Part shown: in pieces, positions 1-6,015 of the stretch
Numbering within the stretch: the stretch's first letter is position 1
Layout: each line of letters begins with the position of its first letter
Source: Gammaproteobacteria bacterium
GTDB lineage: Bacteria > Pseudomonadota > Gammaproteobacteria > JAABTG01
Length of the DNA stretch: 6,658 nt
NCBI GenBank assembly: GCA_030066245.1
Contig: JASJBY010000309.1
Location: forward strand, 1 to 6,658
Reading direction: 5' to 3'
The notes under the pieces: model-generated
Database searches by the model: none
Told to the model about the DNA's origin: nothing
The model's input: only the letters and a program-made list of their open reading frames with translations
Translations under genes and position numbers: made by a program

Positions 1-163
1 GGGTAGCCCCTTGCTCGTGACGTACCAGGATGTGCTTTATGTCATCCTGCTTGTGCAACTCGTCGTAAATATGCAGGACCGCCCCACCCGGGTAACCGAA
101 GATGTGCTCGACACCTTCGTCCTTGAGAAACTGGACAAGGATCTGGGCACCGCTCAATTCCAC
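1..163 (-). CDS. ilvB: Acetolactate synthase large (catalytic) subunit, N-terminal part, cut by the window edge
   Basis: This is the first 54 codons of the thiamine-diphosphate enzyme that condenses two pyruvates to acetolactate (or pyruvate plus 2-oxobutyrate to acetohydroxybutyrate), the first common step of valine, leucine and isoleucine synthesis in the cytosol. The protein begins MELSGAQILVQFLKDEGV and carries the family signatures FGYPGGAVLHIYDEL (about residues 23-37) and LVRHEQGA (about 46-53). In the family, the Glu of RHEQ activates the ThDP cofactor. The start is GTG at 163-161, with GGAG seven bases upstream, and it matches the usual MEL/MEM-LSGA start. The rest lies left of the window. 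The gene is divergent from the DUF4124-proS cluster. The symbol could equally be ilvI or ilvG, since the isozymes cannot be separated on this fragment. Confidence 0.93.
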   Translation of the reverse strand, partial: MELSGAQILVQFLKDEGVEHIFGYPGGAVLHIYDELHKQDDIKHILVRHEQGAT

Positions 164-322
164 CGTTCGTCTCCACTGAGTTTCGCCAGGCAACCACCAG
201 TACGGCGCCTTGCGCCGCGCTGGAACGAAAAGAGTTAGACGTTACTTAATATCGGTGTCAGAAATCAAGCACGGCCAGTACCGCCCCTGCCTTGGGCATC
301 GACGCAGAACGCCCCGGACGGC

Positions 323-343
323 CGTCGTCGACTCTTGACGACG
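323..343. repeat. Perfect 7-bp hairpin upstream of the DUF4124 promoter
   Basis: CGTCGTC (323-329) and GACGACG (337-343) are exact reverse complements separated by seven bases. The element directly abuts the larger hairpin at 344-387. It could be an operator or part of a structured ilvB leader on the minus strand. No T-tract follows on either strand, so a terminator is unlikely. Its function is unknown. Confidence 0.5.
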
Positions 344-387
344 CTGGGCAAGCTCGGCGCCGGGGGGATTTTTACCCCCCTGCCCAG
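344..387. repeat. Two-part hairpin overlapping the putative -35 element
   Basis: CTGGGCA (344-350) pairs with TGCCCAG (381-387), and inside it GGGGGG (362-367) pairs with CCCCCC (375-380) around the loop ATTTTTA. The 5' arm carries an 11-base bulge (351-361). Together this gives 13 base pairs. The 3' half overlaps the proposed -35 box at 371-376, so the element could be a regulator site for the rightward promoter or RNA structure in the leftward ilvB leader. No T-run follows it. Confidence 0.5.
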
Positions 388-399
388 ACCAGCTATATT
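371..399 (+). promoter_or_regulatory. Candidate sigma-70 promoter for the DUF4124-tautomerase-proS cluster
   Basis: TTTACC at 371-376 matches four of six bases of the -35 consensus, and TATATT at 394-399 matches five of six bases of the -10 consensus. They are separated by exactly 17 bases. Transcription would start near 406, leaving a leader of about 110 bases before the first start codon. This is a consensus match found by eye, not experimental evidence. Confidence 0.45.
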
Positions 400-518
400 T
401 ACATGCCTGTTGAGTGCCTTCGGCTGCCCCCACCCCAAGGGGTCGGGAAGACGGCGAGGGAACGCAGATTTTTTGCCAGGGTGGGTTCGCCGCGAGGGCG
501 CAGTGAGGGTTTGCCGTG

Positions 519-965
519 ATGAGCTATGGAAGGGTGCCGTTTTTCGCCGTGTTGCTGTTGGTGATATCACCGACACTTGCGGCCGAGGTCTATAAATGGA
601 CTGATGCCGAGGGCAACGTTCACTACGGCCAGAGCCGACCCCCCGGCACAGATGCCGAGGAACTGGAAATCGAGGGACCGGGCATGAGCGCGGAACAGCG
701 GGAGCTGGAGCTGGACAAGCTCAAGCTAAAAGCCGGGCTCGGTTCCGAGAACGAGAACACCGAGCCCAGGCAGGCTGCGGCGCAGATGCCGAAAGCGGTA
801 CGCGACGAGAACTGCCGCATAGCTCGCCAGAACGTTGCATCGCTCGTGCAGAAAAGACGCATCGTACAAACCGACGAAGCCGGCAACCTGGTGCGACTGG
901 ACGATGCGGAGCGCGCCGCTCGGCTCCAGGATGCCGCCGAGCAGGTGGAAGAGTTCTGCAATTGA
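519..965 (+). CDS. Secreted DUF4124 domain-containing protein
   Basis: A 148-residue exported protein of unknown function. Residues 1-21 form a signal peptide, with a hydrophobic core FFAVLLLVI and probable cleavage after TLA. The DUF4124 motif VYKWTDAEGNVHYG follows directly (about residues 24-37). The middle is a charged, Glu-rich stretch (about 45-90) and the C-terminal part is probably helical. The mature protein has two cysteines, C99 and the penultimate C147, which could form a disulfide in the periplasm. The start is either GTG at 516 or the adjacent ATG at 519; both are served by GAGGG at 505-509, and ATG is preferred. The gene is first in the cluster, and its stop codon overlaps the ribosome-binding site of the tautomerase gene. 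DUF4124 proteins are common in Gammaproteobacteria, but no biochemical role is established. Confidence 0.88.
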   Translation: MSYGRVPFFAVLLLVISPTLAAEVYKWTDAEGNVHYGQSRPPGTDAEELEIEGPGMSAEQRELELDKLKLKAGLGSENENTEPRQAAAQMPKAVRDENCRIARQNVASLVQKRRIVQTDEAGNLVRLDDAERAARLQDAAEQVEEFCN

Positions 966-972
966 GGCCGCC

Positions 973-1317
973 ATGCCGTATCTGAGCATCAAGACCAACC
1001 AGCCGCTGCCTGTCGAGGCGCGCGCATCGCTGCTGGCCCGGGCCTCCCTGTCTATCGCTGAGCACCTGGGCAAGTCGGAACAGTATGTAATGATCGCTGT
1101 GGAAGACGCGGCACCGCTGCTTTTCGGCGGCAACGACCAACCCGCGGCGTATCTTGAGCTCAAGAGCATTGGGCTGCCGGAGGGTCAGACGCCGGCGCTG
1201 TCGCACGCCCTGTGCGAGCTTCTGGAAGCCGAGATCGGCGTTCCCCGCGACAGGATTTACGTCGAGTTCGCCGATGCCAGCCGCAGCATGTGGGGCTGGA
1301 ACGGGACCACGTTCTGA
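973..1317 (+). CDS. MIF-like tautomerase family protein (phenylpyruvate tautomerase-related)
   Basis: A 114-residue protein that aligns over its whole length with macrophage migration inhibitory factor, a trimeric tautomerase of about 115 residues. It begins MPYLSIKTN, so Pro2 becomes the catalytic N-terminal proline after Met removal. Other matches to the MIF active site are K34 (GKSEQY, MIF Lys32), I66 (LKSIGL, MIF Ile64) and Y96 (RIYVEF, MIF Tyr95). The usual C-terminal pattern is present as WGWNGTTF. MIF Asn97 is replaced by Glu98, and the MIF CxxC redox motif is absent (PAAYLEL), so thiol oxidoreductase activity is not expected. The ATG has GAGG at 964-967, five bases upstream and overlapping the stop of the DUF4124 gene, which suggests translational coupling. 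Its natural substrate and its link to proS are unknown. Confidence 0.9.
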   Translation: MPYLSIKTNQPLPVEARASLLARASLSIAEHLGKSEQYVMIAVEDAAPLLFGGNDQPAAYLELKSIGLPEGQTPALSHALCELLEAEIGVPRDRIYVEFADASRSMWGWNGTTF

Positions 1318-1330
1318 GGCTGAAAGCCCA

Positions 1331-3049
1331 ATGCGGACATCCCAGCTGCTCCTCGCTACCCTCAAGGAAACGCCGGCGGACGCGGAGATAGTCAGCCACA
1401 AGCTGATGCTGCGTGCCGGCATGGTCCGCAAGCTAGCATCCGGACTGTATAGCTGGCTGCCGTTGGGACTGCGGGTGTTGCGCAAGACGGAAGCCATCGT
1501 CCGGGAGGAGATGGATCGGGCCGGAGCCCAGGAGCTGCTGATGCCGGCCGTGCAGCCGGCGGAACTTTGGGAGGAATCCGGGCGCTGGAACGAATACGGG
1601 CCCGAACTGTTGCGCCTGCGCGACCGTCACCAGAGGGACTTCTGCTTCGGTCCCACCCACGAGGAGGTCATCACCGACCTGGTGCGGCGCGAGGTCCGCA
1701 GCTACAAGCAGCTCCCGGCCAACTTCTACCAGATACAGACCAAGTTCCGAGACGAGATTCGCCCGCGCTTCGGCGTCATGCGAGCGCGCGAATTCCTCAT
1801 GAAGGACGCCTACTCCTTCCACGCGGACCAGGATTCCCTGGACGTGACCTATCAACGGATGTTCGAGACCTACTCGCGCATCTTTCGTCGAATCGGCCTG
1901 GAGTTTCGAGCGGTCCGGGCGGACACGGGCGCCATCGGCGGGAGTCTGTCTCACGAGTTCCACGTCCTTGCTGCTTCAGGCGAGGACGCAATTGCATTCA
2001 GCGATGCCGGCGACTACGCCGCCAACGTGGAACTAGCCGAAACTCTGCCGCCGCAGGGCGAGCGGCCGCCACCCGGCCAAGCCATGGACACCGTCGACAC
2101 CCCTGGCCAGCACAGCATCGAGGAGGTGAGTGCGTATCTCGGCGTCGCTCCGGAACGCTGCGCGAAGACTCTGTTGGTGGAAGGCAGCGACGGCGGGTTG
2201 ATTGCCCTGGTCCTGCGAGGCGACCACACCCTGAATGAACTCAAGGCCGGGAAGCTGCCCGCGGTTGCCTCGCCGCTCGGCTTTGCGCCCCCCGAAAGAG
2301 TGCGGGATATGGTCGGCTGCAGCCCCGGCTCACTGGGTCCGCTGGGTCTGAAGATCCCGGTGATCGCGGACTATGGCGCGCGACACCTCAGTGATTTCGT
2401 TTGCGGCGCCAACGAGGATGGAAAACACTTGTCCGGCGTCAACTGGGGAAGGGACCTGCCGGAGCCCGAGGCCGCCGACCTCAGGAACGTCACAGCCGGT
2501 GAACCGAGTCCTGCCGGCCGCGGGCATCTCAACATCGCCCGGGGCATCGAGGTAGGCCATATCTTCCAGCTCGGTGAGAAGTACAGCCGCGCCATGAACG
2601 CGGTAGCTCTTGACGAACAGGGCAGGGCTCTGACGCTGGCCATGGGCTGCTACGGGATTGGGGTGTCGCGGGTGGTGGCCGCGGCCATCGAGCAGAACCA
2701 TGACGAGCATGGCATCATCTGGCCCGGCGCCATTGCCCCTTTCCAGGTGGCCCTGCTGCCCATGAACATGCACAAATCGCAGCGCCTTCGGGAAGCGGCA
2801 GAGAGCCTATACGACGAGCTGACCGCCGCCGGTATCGAGGTTCTCTTCGATGACCGCCCGATTCGCGCCGGCGTCATGTTCGCTGACATGGACCTGATCG
2901 GACTCCCCCATCGTCTGGTCCTGGGAGAGCGGGGCCTGGACGCTGGCAAAACGGAGTACAAGACCCGACGCGACAGGGCCAGCGTAGACGTTCCGCTTGG
3001 AAACGCCGCGGAGTTCATCCGCTCACGATTGGCCGACGAGGCTCCCTAG
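1331..3049 (+). CDS. proS: Prolyl-tRNA synthetase, bacterial type with editing domain
   Basis: A cytosolic class II aminoacyl-tRNA synthetase that charges tRNA-Pro with proline. The protein has 572 residues, the same length as E. coli ProS. The N-terminal catalytic part contains the motif 1 region (LLMPAVQPAELWEESGRW, about 69-86), the GPTHEE loop (107-112) and motif 2 (FRDEIRPRFGVMRAREFLMKD, around 139-159). An inserted YbaK-like editing domain spans about 225-405 and includes CAKTLL with K279, the position of the editing lysine described in E. coli. Motif 3 is GCYGIGVSRVVAAAIEQ (about 439-455). A C-terminal anticodon-binding domain follows from about 470 (VALLPMN; RAGVMFADMDLIG). The start chosen gives MRTSQLLLATLKETP, the classic ProS N-terminus; the frame stays open upstream to 1154, but that part overlaps the tautomerase gene. 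GAGG at 1316-1319 lies a rather long 11 bases before the ATG. Confidence 0.98.
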   Translation: MRTSQLLLATLKETPADAEIVSHKLMLRAGMVRKLASGLYSWLPLGLRVLRKTEAIVREEMDRAGAQELLMPAVQPAELWEESGRWNEYGPELLRLRDRHQRDFCFGPTHEEVITDLVRREVRSYKQLPANFYQIQTKFRDEIRPRFGVMRAREFLMKDAYSFHADQDSLDVTYQRMFETYSRIFRRIGLEFRAVRADTGAIGGSLSHEFHVLAASGEDAIAFSDAGDYAANVELAETLPPQGERPPPGQAMDTVDTPGQHSIEEVSAYLGVAPERCAKTLLVEGSDGGLIALVLRGDHTLNELKAGKLPAVASPLGFAPPERVRDMVGCSPGSLGPLGLKIPVIADYGARHLSDFVCGANEDGKHLSGVNWGRDLPEPEAADLRNVTAGEPSPAGRGHLNIARGIEVGHIFQLGEKYSRAMNAVALDEQGRALTLAMGCYGIGVSRVVAAAIEQNHDEHGIIWPGAIAPFQVALLPMNMHKSQRLREAAESLYDELTAAGIEVLFDDRPIRAGVMFADMDLIGLPHRLVLGERGLDAGKTEYKTRRDRASVDVPLGNAAEFIRSRLADEAP

Positions 3050-3141
3050 CCGCTGCTGATCGCTATCCAGGTATTCCAGGGGGCAGGCGCGCGAATCCGT
3101 GAGTCCTCAGCTTTTTCCACCGACTTACCGATAAGGGCTGC

Positions 3142-3744
3142 ATGACGTGGACACGGTCTTCGCAACGGACGGGCGCCGGCCGGCTGCTCTTGGTCCTGCT
3201 GGTGGCAGGACTTTGCTGCCTGCGGGCCGTGGCCGCCACCACGGAACCCCCAAATGAAGAACTGCGGCATCTGTTGAGAGTCGCCGTACTGGGGGCAGAT
3301 AGCTTCCAAGACCGCTTCGAGGCCCAGGTGTGGCTCATGGACATGTCCACACGCCTGACCAAGCGACTCCCGGATGCAAAAGAACGGGTCGAGTTCCTGA
3401 GATTGCTCCACGGTGAGGCCACGCGGGCCGATTTAGAGCCGGAGTTGGTGCTGGCGGTTGTGGATGTGGAGAGCAATTTCGACCGCTTTGCCATATCCAG
3501 GGTAGGCGCCAGAGGCCTTATGCAGATCATGCCGTTCTGGAGGGAAGAAATCGGTCGTCCCGATGACAATCTTTTTCAAATGAGAACCAATCTGCGCTAC
3601 GGCTGCACCATCCTCCGCTACTACTTGAACGCAGAGAAAGGCAACCTGGCCCGAGCGCTGGCCCGCTACAACGGTAGCGCGGGACGCTTGGAGTATCCCA
3701 ACCGGGTGTTCAAAGCCCTGCGCGGGCGCTGGTACAAGCAGTAG
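3142..3744 (+). CDS. Secreted lytic transglycosylase, SLT domain
   Basis: A 200-residue periplasmic enzyme expected to cleave the MurNAc-GlcNAc bond of peptidoglycan with 1,6-anhydro product formation. Residues 1-31 look like a signal peptide (core LLLVLLVAGLCCL, cleavage after AVA); the cysteines at 25-26 do not sit in a good lipobox. The SLT fold covers about residues 97-190. VDVESNFDRFAIS contains the probable catalytic E110, followed by GARGLMQIMP (122-131), the NLRYGCTILRYYL helix and ALARYNGS near the C-terminus, all family signatures. It resembles the short, single-domain SLT proteins rather than Slt70 or MltD. The start has AAGGG at 3133-3137, four bases upstream. It lies 92 bp after proS with no clear terminator between them, so co-transcription is possible. 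It converges on the acylphosphatase gene. Confidence 0.93.
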   Translation: MTWTRSSQRTGAGRLLLVLLVAGLCCLRAVAATTEPPNEELRHLLRVAVLGADSFQDRFEAQVWLMDMSTRLTKRLPDAKERVEFLRLLHGEATRADLEPELVLAVVDVESNFDRFAISRVGARGLMQIMPFWREEIGRPDDNLFQMRTNLRYGCTILRYYLNAEKGNLARALARYNGSAGRLEYPNRVFKALRGRWYKQ

Positions 3745-3790
3745 CGCCGGAGTTCGCGTGCCCCGGGCCGGCAGCCAGTGAGCGCGTGGC

Positions 3791-3805
3791 CGGGACCCGG
3801 TCCCG
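3791..3805. repeat. GC-rich palindrome between convergent genes
   Basis: CGGGACC and GGTCCCG are exact reverse complements around a single central C, in the 68-bp gap between the convergent transglycosylase and acylphosphatase genes. The position suits a bidirectional terminator, but there is no T-tract on either strand, so intrinsic termination is doubtful. Confidence 0.3.
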
Positions 3806-3812
3806 CCCGGTG

Positions 3813-4082
3813 TCAGCCTATCCGAAAACCCTGCTCCGACCCTGCGGCCAGCGGTTCGCACTCCACCGCATCGACCCGAGCCATGGGTGGCCCTTCCCGC
3901 AGCCATTCGCAGAGGCAATCTACGTTCGCCGCCGGCCCGCTGACCAGCACTTCCACGCGACCGTCGGGCAGATTCACCGCATGCCCCGACAATCCCAGAT
4001 TCACGGCCTTGTCTCGCGTCCGCGCCCGGAAGAACACCCCCTGGACTCGACCCGAAACAAGGCAGCGTCTACGCACGTTCAT
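3813..4082 (-). CDS. acyP: Acylphosphatase
   Basis: A small cytosolic enzyme of 89 residues that hydrolyses carboxyl-phosphate bonds, such as those of acetyl phosphate or 1,3-bisphosphoglycerate, in the family. The signature GRVQGVFFRARTRDKAVNLG (11-30) contains the phosphate-binding loop and the catalytic R19, and HAVNLPDGRVEV (34-45) contains the catalytic N37. The C-terminus DAVECEPL...GFRIG matches the usual last strand. The length equals the family norm of about 90. ATG at 4082 was chosen by homology; the only weak ribosome site is GAG five bases upstream. A GTG at 4109 in the same frame would add nine residues and overlaps the stop of the upstream 48-codon frame as GTGA, a typical coupled arrangement, so that start remains possible. 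It converges on the transglycosylase gene. Confidence 0.93.
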   Translation of the reverse strand: MNVRRRCLVSGRVQGVFFRARTRDKAVNLGLSGHAVNLPDGRVEVLVSGPAANVDCLCEWLREGPPMARVDAVECEPLAAGSEQGFRIG

Positions 4083-4105
4083 GGCAGCTCGACGCCCACC
4101 TTCTG

Positions 4106-4252
4106 TCACGCACTGGGCCGCTCTCCGTGAATAGCCTGCAATGCCTCCCTGACTTCAGACGGTGGGCTGTCCCGGGTGATGCTCAGGGCCCGGCCGGGAG
4201 AGTGCAGGTCGGCGTCTTGGATCTGGTCCAAATTCGGAAAATACCCCCACAT
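4106..4252 (-). CDS. Possible small hypothetical protein, 48 aa
   Basis: An ATG-initiated frame beginning MWGYFPNLDQIQDADLHS and ending with a probable amphipathic helix around PSEVREALQAI and then HGERPSA. I do not recognise the family. Three points make it more than noise: its composition is protein-like, with a balanced charge and a helix-favouring end; it lies in the same direction as the flanking lipoprotein and acylphosphatase genes; and its TGA overlaps the alternative GTG start of the acylphosphatase as GTGA. Against it, there is no clear Shine-Dalgarno sequence before the ATG, the frame is short, and a stop codon precedes it directly (TAA TGG CTC ATG). It lies 77 bp downstream of the lipoprotein gene. 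It could be a real coupled small gene or a chance frame. Confidence 0.35.
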   Translation of the reverse strand: MWGYFPNLDQIQDADLHSPGRALSITRDSPPSEVREALQAIHGERPSA

Positions 4253-4285
4253 GAGCCATTAACGGTCAGGTCAGCCCTTGAGTAG

Positions 4286-4302
4286 GCGCCCCTGTAAGGC
4301 GC
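4286..4302. repeat. Short inverted repeat between the lipoprotein gene and the 48-aa frame
   Basis: GCGCC (4286-4290) and GGCGC (4298-4302) form a 5-bp stem with a 7-base loop just downstream of the lipoprotein stop on the minus strand. No T-tract follows, so it is at best a weak terminator or an RNA-stability element. Confidence 0.25.
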
Positions 4303-4329
4303 GGGTGCAGCCTTCTACCGAGCAGTCAT

Positions 4330-4974
4330 TCAGCGCTCCGTGGCGCCCCTCAGCGATGCCAGCAGCCGGCTGACCAGATCGTGAGCCCGCTTGCCATCCT
4401 GGTTCCTGAAGGCCACGCTCGCGTCCTTCAGATCGGCGAGCTGGCTTGGGCTCATCCGGGTCTTCTTCTGCTCCGCTTCCAGAAGCAACATCTTGGCGAT
4501 CTCTAGGTAGTATTGGTTGATTGCGTTCTCACCCTGCAGCTGGGCGATGCCCGCCAGCCTAACCGCCATTGCTTCGTCGCCCGACGCTGCCGCCTCTTCG
4601 GCCTTGTCGAGCAGCTTGCGAGAGTCACCCCACTCGGCGCCAAGGCTGTAGGCCCGATCCAGGGCAGCTTCCGCTGCACCGATGGCAAGGGCGATGTTGC
4701 GTGCTTTCACGGCCTCTTGCCTGGCCGCTACCGCTTCGGCGCGGGCTGATTCATAGGCGTCGGTTCCGATAAACTGCTCGGCTGTGGCGAGCAGGGTTTC
4801 GGCGCTGCCAAGTGCCGCCGGTGCGTGCCTCGCCGCGTCAGCATCCCGGGCCGCCTGAATCGCCTGGCGTGCGTCGGACATTTCCTGCGTCGGTGCCGTA
4901 GCGCAACCCGCCGCCACGGCCAGTCCGATCCCGAGCAGTGGCAACAGTCGCAGCCAGCGGGCGATTATCATCAT
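4330..4974 (-). CDS. DUF4398-type outer-membrane lipoprotein with a SoxXA-binding-protein-like segment
   Basis: A 214-residue probable lipoprotein. Residues 1-23 form a hydrophobic signal ending in the lipobox AAGC, giving lipidated C24; Ala at +2 predicts Lol transport to the outer membrane. The mature part is almost entirely Ala-rich helix. Residues about 31-95 look like a DUF4398 repeat (MSDARQAIQAARDADAARHA...AAEQF...AYESARAEA). Residues about 104-155 (LDRAYSLGAEWGDSRKLL, then EEAAASGDEAMAVRLA and QGENAINQ) resemble the conserved core of SoxXA-binding (SoxK/SAXB) proteins, whose pattern is G.EWRDT.KL...A...GD...A..LA. A polar C-terminal helix follows. GGAG lies five bases before the first of two adjacent ATGs. 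TATAGT eleven bases upstream of the start is -10-like but lies too close to serve this start. No sox genes are visible nearby, so a role in thiosulfate oxidation is not implied by context. Confidence 0.82.
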   Translation of the reverse strand: MMIIARWLRLLPLLGIGLAVAAGCATAPTQEMSDARQAIQAARDADAARHAPAALGSAETLLATAEQFIGTDAYESARAEAVAARQEAVKARNIALAIGAAEAALDRAYSLGAEWGDSRKLLDKAEEAAASGDEAMAVRLAGIAQLQGENAINQYYLEIAKMLLLEAEQKKTRMSPSQLADLKDASVAFRNQDGKRAHDLVSRLLASLRGATER

Positions 4975-5131
4975 CCAAACTCCAGGACTATAGCCGTAAC
5001 TTGTTTTAGGTCAGTCAGTTATGTGCAGTTATTGGTCTCTCGGAGGAAGCTAGCATCGGCCCTCTGGGCTGTCAAGGAGACCCAGGCGCCTGTGATGTAC
5101 GAAAGCGCAGTCTGCGCCGGTGATAGCTACC

Positions 5132-5147
5132 CATGGCCTCAGCCATG
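5132..5147. repeat. Perfect 6-bp hairpin in the lipoprotein-wrbA gap
   Basis: CATGGC and GCCATG are exact reverse complements around the 4-base loop CTCA. The site is about 160 bp before the lipoprotein start and 265 bp before wrbA. It is not followed by a T-run on either strand. Its role is unknown. Confidence 0.4.
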
Positions 5148-5258
5148 CCGCGTCGAATCACAGCAGGCCCTGCAACTTCTGTGCAGCCGCGGCATCGAAG
5201 CCGCCATGTTACGCTGGTCCTCCGTGACCGGGGTTCTGACGGAGTACGAGAGGCCCAT

Positions 5259-5274
5259 CCGGTTAATAAACCGG
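5259..5274. repeat. Perfect 6-bp hairpin/palindrome CCGGTT-AATA-AACCGG
   Basis: The arms are exact reverse complements around an AT-only spacer of four, about 140 bp upstream of wrbA. This shape fits a dimeric regulator's operator at least as well as an RNA hairpin. No T-tract follows, so a terminator is unlikely. Confidence 0.4.
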
Positions 5275-5412
5275 TCTGAAGCGACCTCCAACGCCTTAAC
5301 GGCAACCGCAGGCCCACGGGTGCGGCGTTGTCGGCTAACGGGGCAAGGGATAACCAGGGGTCATCAAGGCCTGGGATAAAAGCGGCCGATTGTCGGCAGT
5401 GAGGGAGTTCTG

Positions 5413-6015
5413 ATGGCGGAGATTCTAGTGCTTTTCTACAGCCGTAACGGCAATGTGGCACAAATGGCTCGCGCCGTCGCCTCGGGCGTCGAGGGTGTCG
5501 CTGAGGTCGAGGCGCGCATCCGGACCGTTCCCGCCGTCTCCGCCGTGTGTGAGGCTACTGAAGAGAGTATTCCCGAGCAGGGTCCCCCCTATGCCACACA
5601 CCAGGACTTGGCGGAGTGTGCCGGTCTCGCCCTGGGCAGCCCTACCCGCTTCGGGAACATGGCTGCACCCGTGAAGTATTTTCTTGACGGCACCAGCACG
5701 CAATGGCTGGCCGGTGCGCTGAGGGGCAAGCCCGCGGCGGTGTTCACGTCCACCTCGAGCATGCACGGCGGTCAGGAAACGACCCTGGTCTCGATGATGC
5801 TGCCTCTGCTCCACCATGGCATGCTCCTTCTGGGTCTACCCTATTCCGAGACCGACCTCTTGAGTACCCGTACGGGCGGGACCCCTTACGGTGCCAGCCA
5901 TCTCGCCGGACTAGACAGCAACTTGCCACTGAGTGACGAGGAAAAGCGCCTTTGCGTCGCTCTAGGAGCGAGGCTTGCAAATACGGTCAAGGCACTGGAG
6001 GACAGCCGACCGTGA
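5413..6015 (+). CDS. wrbA: NAD(P)H:quinone oxidoreductase, WrbA family
   Basis: A 200-residue flavodoxin-fold FMN protein that reduces quinones with two electrons, which in the family limits redox cycling. The N-terminus EILVLFYSRNGNVAQMARAVA (about 3-23) holds strand 1 and the FMN phosphate loop (YSRNGN). GSPTRFGNMAAPVKYFLD (75-92) is the second flavin loop and the most diagnostic WrbA motif. TSTSSMHGGQETT (112-124) and RTGGTPYGASHLAG (153-166) also match E. coli WrbA, which is 198 residues long. The acidic insert that separates WrbA from ordinary flavodoxins is present around 40-66. The start has the strong site GAGGGAG (5401-5407) five bases upstream. The DUF2069 gene follows in the same direction, probably in one transcript. 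Confidence 0.95.
   Translation: MAEILVLFYSRNGNVAQMARAVASGVEGVAEVEARIRTVPAVSAVCEATEESIPEQGPPYATHQDLAECAGLALGSPTRFGNMAAPVKYFLDGTSTQWLAGALRGKPAAVFTSTSSMHGGQETTLVSMMLPLLHHGMLLLGLPYSETDLLSTRTGGTPYGASHLAGLDSNLPLSDEEKRLCVALGARLANTVKALEDSRP

Larger units (their letters stand above)
164..518. other. Divergent intergenic region between ilvB and the DUF4124 gene
   Basis: These 355 bases separate two divergently transcribed genes and must hold the control signals for both. On the plus strand there is a plausible sigma-70 promoter at 371-399. On the minus strand, in what would be the ilvB leader, there is a perfect 6-bp hairpin at 203-217 (CGGCGC, loop of 3, GCGCCG), but no T-run follows it, so it does not look like a finished intrinsic terminator. 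Two further hairpins lie at 323-343 and 344-387. A C/G-rich inverted repeat (ACCCC AA GGGGT) sits at 432-443 in the presumed DUF4124 leader. No minus-strand promoter was convincing. The open frames here look like shadows with no protein-like content. Confidence 0.6.
4975..5412. other. 438-bp region without a convincing gene, with several short hairpins
   Basis: This gap lies between the divergent lipoprotein and wrbA genes. Open frames cross it on both strands, but their products are rich in Arg, Cys, Pro and Ser without recognisable motifs and lack well-placed ribosome sites. It contains several inverted repeats: GCGCA...TGCGC at 5105-5117, CATGGC...GCCATG at 5132-5147, CCGGTT...AACCGG at 5259-5274, and a nested CCGCA...TGCGG with flanking AACG/CGTT around 5290-5326. 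It presumably holds promoters for both genes. A structured RNA, a regulatory region or the remains of a lost gene are all possible; none can be shown here. Confidence 0.5.

Noticed and set aside
1154..1330. Upstream extension of the proS frame
   Set aside because: It overlaps the tautomerase gene and adds an Arg-rich tail not found in ProS proteins; the ATG at 1331 gives the canonical N-terminus and the exact family length.
721..1497. Long minus-strand frame (258 codons) antisense to the DUF4124, tautomerase and proS genes
   Set aside because: It lies opposite three well-supported genes, and its composition is typical of antisense frames in GC-rich DNA.
3433..3918. Minus-strand frame (161 codons) antisense to the transglycosylase
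   Set aside because: Its product has no motifs and covers both the transglycosylase antisense and part of the acylphosphatase gene in another frame.
4972..5015. Promoter CTGACC-16-TATAGT for the lipoprotein gene on the minus strand
   Set aside because: The -10 box ends only 12 bases before the ATG, so transcription would start within or after the GGAG ribosome site, which makes it an unlikely promoter for this start.
5095..5379. Plus-strand frame beginning MYESAVCAGDSYPWPQP in the lipoprotein-wrbA gap
   Set aside because: No ribosome site at a normal distance (GGAG is 14 bases away), no recognisable motif, and the frame simply continues a longer open stretch that overlaps the lipoprotein gene antisense.
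5072..5461. Minus-strand open frame across the gap and the wrbA start
   Set aside because: It overlaps the start of wrbA antisense and the product is Arg/Ser/Pro-rich without motifs, as expected of a GC-rich shadow frame.
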